64,000 bases of DNA from Ignavibacteria bacterium. Its GTDB lineage: Bacteria; Bacteroidota; Ignavibacteria; Kapaibacteriales; UBA4661. Every line of letters starts with the position of its first letter. Within the stretch, counting starts at the first letter, position 1. Both the position numbers and the translations under genes were made by a program. Shown here in pieces: positions 36,242 to 43,032 of the stretch. The notes under the pieces were generated by a model that made no database searches, had not been told where the DNA came from, and worked only from the letters and a program-made list of their open reading frames with translations. The stretch spans positions 124,001 through 188,000 of the forward strand of contig JACVZY010000051.1 of the NCBI GenBank assembly GCA_014654705.1, given 5' to 3'.

Positions 36242-36292
36242 AAACAGTAAACGGCGCAATGAATTTGCTTCATTGCGCCGTTACTGTTTTTT
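36242..36292. terminator. Strong terminator between convergent genes
   Basis: A stem of about 20 bp with one bulge (core AACGGCGCAATGAA / TTCATTGCGCCGTT, 5-nt loop) is followed on the plus strand by TTTTTT. It lies 27 bp after the pseudouridine synthase stop and 40 bp before the end of the convergent T9SS gene, so it probably ends transcription from both sides. Confidence 0.88.
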
Positions 36293-36332
36293 AAGGCGAA
36301 TTATTCGATCTGCTGTTATTTTTTATGCCCCA

Positions 36333-38402
36333 TTAGCGGATAACGCTAAATTTTTGAGTTACCACGCCGCCATTCGTTACGACTTGGACAAAATATACGC
36401 CCGAAGCAAGATTTTGTGCCGTAATGCGGAACTCATAGACGCCTTGCTCTTGTGTTTCGTTCACCGCCACCGGAGCCACCAATGCGCCAAGCGCATCGGT
36501 AACGCGAACACTCACGAGCGACGGACGCTCAAGCGTGTAGCGCACCAGCACTTCATCCGTAGCCGGATTCGGCGATATGCCAACAGAGCCAATACTATTG
36601 CGTTCTTCGCGGACGCTCACCAGCGTACGACCTGCTGTCTGACCGGCACGATATTCAAAGCTGTTCGGGTCGTATTCAGCCCAGCCACCGTCCCAACGGC
36701 GCACTACACCCGCAGCACCAAACGCTCCGCGATAGCTAACACGCTGAAAGTATGAGTCTTCAATATTTACTGCATCATTGGTATTCGTAAATGCAGCACT
36801 TGCAAGGAATGGTGAATCTGCTGTCGGACGTGGGTCAAACGAATTGGTTTCAATGCGGAAGGGATCGCCAAGACGTGCGCTTGATGGAGAAGCTGCGTTG
36901 ACAACATTACCAAACGCAGCACTAGCGAGCCAATCAGCTGGGATTGCAGGGGAAGTGCCGTCGCGGCGGAGTGCTTCGCCTTTTACGCCATACCAGCTAT
37001 TATTGCGAATTTGAAGCGAGTCGCGCGAAGCAGCACCTTGTCCGGGCGTGCTGAGAATATCAATACCACGTGCCCAACCCAAGAAAATGGAGTTCAAGAT
37101 GGAGGTACGAGCATTACGGCGAATTTGTGCAGCAGCACCGAAATTCGAGTTGTACTGATTTGGATTACGACCAGTTGTCCACGAAGTATCTTGCATAGGA
37201 CCAATCGCTGTGATGTTTGAAAAAATAGGACGAGTAAGGGGTTGATTAAATGAACCGTTTGCATCATTATCCATTTCAAACGACTGGCTCACCGAAACGT
37301 CGGCACGTTGCGCAAAACGCTGGGTAACGCCAAACTGCACACGACCACTCCAGCCATTATCACCATCGAAGTCGTCATCAAGAGTGCCGTTGGCAATAAG
37401 ATAGCGAGCATTCACCGTACCGCCGAACCACTCAAAAGCATCGTCATTGCCATAGCTGCACTGCACGTATTCAATCGTCGTACCGCGACCGACACCACCC
37501 ATAGTGAGCGAGTTCAACTCTTGATTCGGCGCAGCCGCAATACCGGCAAATTCGATGCGCACATAACGCACAACACCGCTATTGTCGTCGTCGTTTGTGC
37601 CACCAAAGTATCCCGCACTGTCGGCAGCAAGATTTGCAATACCGCCCTCAAGCGTCGAAAAACCGCCCGGATGATTGGTGCGAGCACGACCGCAAATAAG
37701 CAGACCGCCCCAGTCGCCCGGCTGGCGCTGACCCGGAGGCGCGGAACTGGTCATTACCACAGGACGCGAAGCCGTACCTTCAGCAAAAATTTGACCGCCG
37801 CGATTAACGCAAATAGCGGAGTTCTGACCAACAGTATCACCGATAATGACTGTACCCGGCGGAATACGGAGCGTACCATTGACGTAGTAGTAGCCGTCTA
37901 GTGCATAAATAGAATCTGCCGAAAGTGTGCGGGTCGTGCCGCGAGCCACAGTTCCTCGAAGCACAACATCAAAACTGGTAGGAAGCGGGCGCACGACCGT
38001 TATCGGACCATTGACCGTTTGCACAGAACTCGGTGTGCCGTCTGCGTTCAGCAGAGTCATGCGCACAAAAAGCGTCGTTGTGGAAATCGAAGGAACGCGG
38101 AAACCGCCATTAAACCGACCACTATAACGTGACCCGCTTGCAATAGTGTTCAACGAATCCAAACGGCTTGCGGTAATTGAGGTAAAAGGACCTTCTTGTG
38201 CGGTGGCATATTCAAAGCGAAAACGGCTTTTGTATGTGCCCGTAGAATCCCAGACAAGATCAACTGAGGTACCGGCACGAAGTGTGGTTCCGGTAGCGGG
38301 TTCGGTGAGACGCAAGGAAGTGGGTTGCGCAAAAGTGGCGATAGTGCAGACCATAAAAAGTGCAAGAAAGGCACCGGTCAGCAAGGGGAAGCGGTTTTTC
38401 AT
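36333..38402 (-). CDS. T9SS-exported surface protein, beta-helix-like
   Basis: A 689-residue secreted protein. A signal peptide (ATFAQ) precedes an Ig-like domain (about 30-130) and a long region of beta-rich repeats with many Gly/Asn/Asp turns, including GYFGGTNDDDNSGVVRYVRI and CSYGNDDAFEWFGG. That region is a recurring Bacteroidota surface-protein pattern I recall as being encoded next to TonB receptors. The last 85 residues form a T9SS type-A sorting domain (VGISPNPATDEVLVRYTLER ... ASGVYFVQVVTNG). The ATG at 38402 begins the signal peptide; a longer frame extends it with unrelated sequence. It lies downstream of the TonB receptor gene on the same strand, but a terminator and a repeat element separate them. 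Confidence 0.82.
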   Translation of the reverse strand: MKNRFPLLTGAFLALFMVCTIATFAQPTSLRLTEPATGTTLRAGTSVDLVWDSTGTYKSRFRFEYATAQEGPFTSITASRLDSLNTIASGSRYSGRFNGGFRVPSISTTTLFVRMTLLNADGTPSSVQTVNGPITVVRPLPTSFDVVLRGTVARGTTRTLSADSIYALDGYYYVNGTLRIPPGTVIIGDTVGQNSAICVNRGGQIFAEGTASRPVVMTSSAPPGQRQPGDWGGLLICGRARTNHPGGFSTLEGGIANLAADSAGYFGGTNDDDNSGVVRYVRIEFAGIAAAPNQELNSLTMGGVGRGTTIEYVQCSYGNDDAFEWFGGTVNARYLIANGTLDDDFDGDNGWSGRVQFGVTQRFAQRADVSVSQSFEMDNDANGSFNQPLTRPIFSNITAIGPMQDTSWTTGRNPNQYNSNFGAAAQIRRNARTSILNSIFLGWARGIDILSTPGQGAASRDSLQIRNNSWYGVKGEALRRDGTSPAIPADWLASAAFGNVVNAASPSSARLGDPFRIETNSFDPRPTADSPFLASAAFTNTNDAVNIEDSYFQRVSYRGAFGAAGVVRRWDGGWAEYDPNSFEYRAGQTAGRTLVSVREERNSIGSVGISPNPATDEVLVRYTLERPSLVSVRVTDALGALVAPVAVNETQEQGVYEFRITAQNLASGVYFVQVVTNGGVVTQKFSVIR

Positions 38403-38514
38403 AGTGAAGAGAATCGGATGATGAAAAAAACTGAAAAAGATGAAGTAGAATTGGTATCGGAGGAGTGGTTGTCTGTGTAGCCATAAGGAATGCCAGTAAA
38501 ATAAGTGAAGAACG

Positions 38515-38622
38515 TTCCTTGGCTTCGGTAGCACAGACATTCCTGTCTGTGAGGTTTGAAGGGGCTTTCAGGAGCTACAGAGGCAAGATGAGCGCGGCGC
38601 TCAGCCTGTGCTACCAAGGAAA
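38515..38622. repeat. REP/MITE-like palindromic element
   Basis: About 108 bp with inverted ends: TTCCTTGG(cttc)GGTAGCACAG on the left and CTGTGCTACCAAGGAA on the right. Inside are a perfect 8-bp hairpin (CACAGACA-ttcc-TGTCTGTG, 38532-38551) and a smaller one (GAGCG/CGCTC near 38590-38602). The structure is that of REP/BIME-type or miniature mobile elements. It encodes no protein, and no second copy was noticed in this window. Confidence 0.7.
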
Positions 38623-38820
38623 GTTTGACCACTTAATTTTTGACTCTTTCCTAACAATGTTCGGGTTATTGACTTGTATTTGAAGTAGTTGGAAGAACTA
38701 CCAAAACCTTTTGCAACAAGTAACAGCGCAAATCTACACGCCGAACATTACCTGAGTGTTATCAAGAGTATTAAGGCTACATAACACAGAAGAAACAATA
38801 CAAAATCGGAAAGGTCAGAA

Positions 38821-38877
38821 AACAAGAATGCCCTCAACAAAACTTGTTACCAAGCTATTGAGGGCATTCTTGTTTTT
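38821..38877. terminator. Terminator of the TonB receptor gene
   Basis: A perfect 17-bp stem (AACAAGAATGCCCTCAA / TTGAGGGCATTCTTGTT) with a 20-nt loop lies 38 bp beyond the receptor stop on the minus strand. TTTTT follows on the plus side and a T-rich stretch on the minus side, so it can act in both directions. Confidence 0.75.
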
Positions 38878-38912
38878 CGTATGGTGGTTGCGAGAGAGAT
38901 GCAGACAGAAGT

Positions 38913-41756
38913 TTATCGAATGCGGTAGCTCAAGCTAAGGCTATAGGTAGCACCACGAATGTTCGATGCTGTGATAACGCCGCCTTGCTCCCAGAGAAGC
39001 GGTTGATTGAGAATATCGCGGGCAGAGAGTTTTACTTCGAGGCTACCGAAAAGCGGTTGAACAAGGGAAATATCAACGACATTCCGTGGAAGCTCGTAGA
39101 TATGGGGGTCTGCGAAGCTAAATGCTCCCAGTTGACCAACCGAAACAATACGACGACCGGTAATATTGTAGGCAATGTTGAGCGATGTTTTTGTGGTCGG
39201 CTCAGAGAAGAACATCCCGATATTGATCGTGTATGGAGCTTGTCCCCACATTGGGCGGGTGTCATTTAGTCCGCCTTGTGCAACGGTCAACTGCGACTGC
39301 ACGAGCGTCAAATTGGCATTCACCACGAAGTTTTGTCCATATTCCCCAAGAAAGCTAAGGCTTTTGCGTGCTTCCAGCTCAATACCATAGTTGAAAGCAG
39401 TACCTTGTGCGTTCGTGAAGGTTCGCGTAAGTTCACTTTGCTGCGGAAAGATTGTTTCTTCGATCGCATTGGTGAAAATTTTATAGAAAGGGTTAATCGA
39501 GATCACTTCGCCCGGCGCGGGAAACGTTTCGAGGCGTATGTCGTAATTCTGAATCAGTGCCCGAATCAGTGCCGGATTACCTTGGGTAAGCACTTGCTGT
39601 TGGAAATCAAAGAACGCAAAGGGCGCGAACTCACGAAGCGAAGGGCGCGTAAGCGTTTGTGAGGCAGAAGCACGAAGATTCGTGCTGTTATCTAATTTCC
39701 AGAGGATATTCAGCGATGGCAGCACATCAAGGAAAGGAAGGTTTACATTGACCGGCGAGTCATTGATAGCGAAGCCGGTAAGATTCTGCTCATTGTATTC
39801 CAACCGTGCTCCGGCGATAATACGAATCTGAGCGCCCGCTATCTCTAGCGGTACATCAGCCATTGCATAACCGGCGATAAGATTTTCTGAAGCATTGTAG
39901 GCATCGCTGAGGCGTGTGTCTTCAGAAATCCCAAGACCATCTAAGCGGAAATTAGCAGGGGAAAACAAGCGGTCAACGTTATCAATCGGTATAGCAAAGT
40001 CCACGTCAATACCGGCATTGCGAGGCTCGATGATAGTGATGGAGCGGGCAGTAAACGTGCGCTTGCGCTGCTCGAAGAGTCCGCCGGCTTTCACCTTGAA
40101 TGTTTGGAGGGGAATCGTAACATTCACCGCCCCGCTCAAAGAATTTTCGGTTAAGTACGAGAAAAATCTTCCCGCTCGTGTGCCGTCTCCCTGCTGCGAT
40201 TGAATAATTTGGGCTTCAAAGGGCGCATCCGGATTAGCAAGTTGGCGAGCATAGCGAATACGACGGAAGTCGGGTTCGTCGCGAACGGATGTGGAATAGC
40301 TCAAGCGCCAGTCTAGAAGAAGATTTCCGGCATCTTTGAACGTGTGTTCGCCATTAAGCTGCCCCGAATACAATTCTTTTTGTACGAACTGAAAACTACG
40401 AAGCTGCAAATCGAGAAATTGATAGCCCACGTCCTGACCGTCCAAAATAACCGCTTCATCATCGCTAGAGCGATTGTAAATGTTCTTAAAGCTGATGGAA
40501 GAATGATCACCGATTTTGTATGCCAAGTTAAACATTCCGCCCACATTCACTGAACGGCTTGCTTGCTGACCTTTGGTCTGAAAAAGATAAGAACGGTCGG
40601 CAAGAATACCATCGCGAATGATGGTGTTTAAGCCAAAACTATTGCCATAATTAAACGAGGCAATCACACCTAAATCGTTGTCGGCAACATTGTAAACATT
40701 GGTAAACGAAATCCCGACCCCGCCATTAGGAGCGGCTGTGGCGCGTTCTGTGCGCCAAGCATTGGAGTTCATGCGCTGCCCCAGTCCCGTCCAGCGCTGA
40801 ATAGCCGAGGCATCACCACGATTAACACCTGCGAGTAGGTCGTTCATTTCTCGGCGATTAGCAGGAAAATCGCTTGGCAACGCACGCGAAGATGAGCCAT
40901 TGGCAATCCAATCACCATTACTGGAGGGAGAGCCGAAATATTTCCCATTTGCAAGCGTTACATTGGTATTATAGGCGGTGGAAGCATTAAAACGAAGTGA
41001 GAAACCATCAGGGAAATCAATCGTGTTCAGTTGCACCAAACCGCCGGCAAAATTACCCGGAAGGTCAGGCGTGAAAGATTTAGCGACATTGGCATTTTGC
41101 AAAAACTCCGACGGGAACATATCAAAGGCAAATGCTTTTTTATCCGGTTCTGTGGAACTTAGCCCTGCACCGTTGAGCGTTGTGTTATTGTAGCGTTCAT
41201 TGACACCACGCACATAGACAAATTTCCCTTCTGAGAGTGTCACACCCGTAACGCGCCGTAAGGCTTGACCGGCATCGCTGTCCGGTAGTTTTTTGATTTC
41301 TGCCTCGCTAATACCGTCGCTCATCTGAGCAGCATTTTTGCGCTGCGCAAGTATTGCGGCTGCATTATCATTGATGCGAGAAGCCTGAACGACAATTTCT
41401 TCCGTTTTTTTAATGGATGATTCCAGCACGGCGTTGAGTGGTGTCGTCTGCCCGTCGCTTACGACAACGCCTTCAAACGTTTTTGGTTTGTAGCCGATGT
41501 AGTTAAAACGCAGCGAATATGTACCTGCCGGAAGACCCTTGATGCTGAATGTGCCTTTCACGTCAGCGATTGCGCCCTTTTTCGTATTGAGCACTTGTAC
41601 CGTTGCGCCGCGAAGCACCTCGCCGCTTTCACCGTCGCGGATAGCGCCCGTGATTGTGCCTCCTGCTGCGGGAGTTTGTGCAAAAATTACTGATGATACA
41701 GGAATAACACTCGCCAAACAAAGGGAAACAATGAGGAAACGCAGTAACAAGAGCAT
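38913..41756 (-). CDS. TonB-dependent outer-membrane receptor
   Basis: A 947-residue receptor. The signal peptide (SSVIFAQ) is followed by a CarboxypepD-regulatory-like beta domain (about 32-115, GTITGAIRDGESGEVLRGATV ...), the plug domain (about 125-240, with NAAQMSDGISEAEIKKLPDS and RRVTGVTLSEGKFVYVRGV) and a 22-strand barrel ending in SLSLSYRIR. Such receptors import siderophores, vitamins, glycans or peptides using proton-motive force; the substrate is not evident. There is no SusD partner. A T9SS beta-helix-like protein gene lies downstream. A palindrome and a candidate promoter lie upstream at 41822-41858. Confidence 0.93.
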   Translation of the reverse strand: MLLLLRFLIVSLCLASVIPVSSVIFAQTPAAGGTITGAIRDGESGEVLRGATVQVLNTKKGAIADVKGTFSIKGLPAGTYSLRFNYIGYKPKTFEGVVVSDGQTTPLNAVLESSIKKTEEIVVQASRINDNAAAILAQRKNAAQMSDGISEAEIKKLPDSDAGQALRRVTGVTLSEGKFVYVRGVNERYNNTTLNGAGLSSTEPDKKAFAFDMFPSEFLQNANVAKSFTPDLPGNFAGGLVQLNTIDFPDGFSLRFNASTAYNTNVTLANGKYFGSPSSNGDWIANGSSSRALPSDFPANRREMNDLLAGVNRGDASAIQRWTGLGQRMNSNAWRTERATAAPNGGVGISFTNVYNVADNDLGVIASFNYGNSFGLNTIIRDGILADRSYLFQTKGQQASRSVNVGGMFNLAYKIGDHSSISFKNIYNRSSDDEAVILDGQDVGYQFLDLQLRSFQFVQKELYSGQLNGEHTFKDAGNLLLDWRLSYSTSVRDEPDFRRIRYARQLANPDAPFEAQIIQSQQGDGTRAGRFFSYLTENSLSGAVNVTIPLQTFKVKAGGLFEQRKRTFTARSITIIEPRNAGIDVDFAIPIDNVDRLFSPANFRLDGLGISEDTRLSDAYNASENLIAGYAMADVPLEIAGAQIRIIAGARLEYNEQNLTGFAINDSPVNVNLPFLDVLPSLNILWKLDNSTNLRASASQTLTRPSLREFAPFAFFDFQQQVLTQGNPALIRALIQNYDIRLETFPAPGEVISINPFYKIFTNAIEETIFPQQSELTRTFTNAQGTAFNYGIELEARKSLSFLGEYGQNFVVNANLTLVQSQLTVAQGGLNDTRPMWGQAPYTINIGMFFSEPTTKTSLNIAYNITGRRIVSVGQLGAFSFADPHIYELPRNVVDISLVQPLFGSLEVKLSARDILNQPLLWEQGGVITASNIRGATYSLSLSYRIR

Positions 41757-41821
41757 ACAATAACAGGAAAAGTGGGAAAACTATTGATAAAAGCGTGCCT
41801 TGAAGGCATTTGCAGGACGTG

Positions 41822-41858
41822 CAAAATTACGCCCGCAGTATTACGTGTATATTACACG
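41822..41858 (-). promoter_or_regulatory. Candidate promoter and palindromic operator of the TonB receptor
   Basis: On the minus strand TAATTTTG (plus 41822-41829) matches the Bacteroidota -7 consensus TAnnTTTG, about 65 nt before the receptor ATG. No -33 TTTG is found at the usual spacing. Instead a perfect 6+3+6 palindrome, CGTGTA-TAT-TACACG, sits at 41844-41858 in that place, suggesting a regulator binding site. Confidence 0.45.
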
Positions 41859-42045
41859 CAGTGTTAAGTTTTGGTAATATTGAGGTTCGCTGCCTAGTAA
41901 AAATTGCGGCAACGGTGGATGATACAACGATTTTCACCATTCACTTGCATTAGAGTTTGCGCATCTGCACGTTTTTTGGCAATTTTGGCGCTGCGTGCTA
42001 CGCGCTACACCTCGTAAGTCCTTATTCATTTATCAGACATCTATC

Positions 42046-43032
42046 ATGGTTGCATTTATTACCGGCGCGACGGGCTTCGTGGGAAGTTTTGTTGCCGAAG
42101 AACTTCTCCGGCGCGGCTACACCGTGCGGACTCTCACACGCGCCACCAGCAGCTTGCAGTGGTTGGAAGGCTTACCCGTTGAGCGGGCTGTAGGGTCGCT
42201 TACCGACCCTGCTTCTCTTGAAAAAGCGGTTTCGGGAGCAGATCTCATCATCCACATCGCAGGACTAACTGCTGCTCGTAATCGGGAAGAATTTTTTCAA
42301 GGAAATCACATTGGGACAAAAAATCTTCTTGAGGCGGCACTCAAAGCCGCACCAAATCTCAAACGGTTCTTGCATTTGAGTAGCTTGACCGTGTGCGGTC
42401 CGGCGCAGTCGCTGGAGCGCCCCACGTTGGAATCCGACCCCTGCCGACCGCTTACTGCCTACGGCGAAAGCAAAAAAGCTGCTGAAGACGAAGTAAACGC
42501 CGTCAAAGACAAGCTCCCCATCACCATTGTCCGCGCTCCCGCTATTTATGGGCAACGCGACACGGCGATTTTTGATTACTTCAAAGCAGTCAGTAGTGGC
42601 ATTTCAGCGCTTATTGGTTTCGACGACAAGCGACTCAGCCTTGTTCACGTGGAAGACTTGGCGCGCGGTATTGTAGATGCAGCAGAATCCCCCGCCACCG
42701 TTGGTGAAACCTACTTTATTGCCGACGAGCCATTTTACTCGTGGGTGGAAATTACCGAAGTTACAAAGCAAGCACTCGGAAAAAAGGATGTTTTGACCAT
42801 TCGCCTTCCGCACGCAGTGGTGATGGGCGTTGCGGGTGTTTCCGAATTTTTCGGCAAGTTTTCCGCAAAGCCACCGGTATTCAACTACGAAAAAGGCGTA
42901 GATTTCGTTCAGAAATACTGGATTGGCTCGACCGAAAAGGCGCGACGCGACTTTGGTTACGCCTCGCAACTGGGACTTGAGCATGGTATTCCCAAGACAA
43001 TCAGTTGGTATAAGGAGAAGAAGTGGCTCTAA
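42046..43032 (+). CDS. NAD(P)-dependent epimerase/dehydratase family protein
   Basis: A 328-residue extended short-chain dehydrogenase. The nucleotide-binding motif is TGATGFVG (6-13), an acidic/basic switch follows the second strand, and the active-site pair is Tyr139-Lys143 (YGESK) with HLSSLTVCG before it. It resembles the dihydroflavonol-4-reductase/3-beta-HSD-like subgroup; the substrate (sugar nucleotide, sterol-like lipid or other) is not readable. The ATG at 42046 precedes the Rossmann strand directly. The stop overlaps the start of the next gene by 10 nt, so the two are translationally coupled. Confidence 0.88.
   Translation: MVAFITGATGFVGSFVAEELLRRGYTVRTLTRATSSLQWLEGLPVERAVGSLTDPASLEKAVSGADLIIHIAGLTAARNREEFFQGNHIGTKNLLEAALKAAPNLKRFLHLSSLTVCGPAQSLERPTLESDPCRPLTAYGESKKAAEDEVNAVKDKLPITIVRAPAIYGQRDTAIFDYFKAVSSGISALIGFDDKRLSLVHVEDLARGIVDAAESPATVGETYFIADEPFYSWVEITEVTKQALGKKDVLTIRLPHAVVMGVAGVSEFFGKFSAKPPVFNYEKGVDFVQKYWIGSTEKARRDFGYASQLGLEHGIPKTISWYKEKKWL
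43013..43017 (+). promoter_or_regulatory. Shine-Dalgarno site deciding a GTG start
   Basis: AGGAG lies 5 nt before the GTG at 43023, inside the end of the epimerase gene. It supports GTG as the start of the acylase-family gene, since no in-frame ATG is nearby. Confidence 0.7.

Larger units (their letters stand above)
38403..38912. other. 510-bp non-coding gap in TonB/T9SS locus
   Basis: No convincing gene lies here. It holds the promoter region of the T9SS gene, the REP-like element at 38515-38622 and the terminator hairpin at 38821-38874. The remaining sequence shows nothing I can interpret. Confidence 0.7.
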
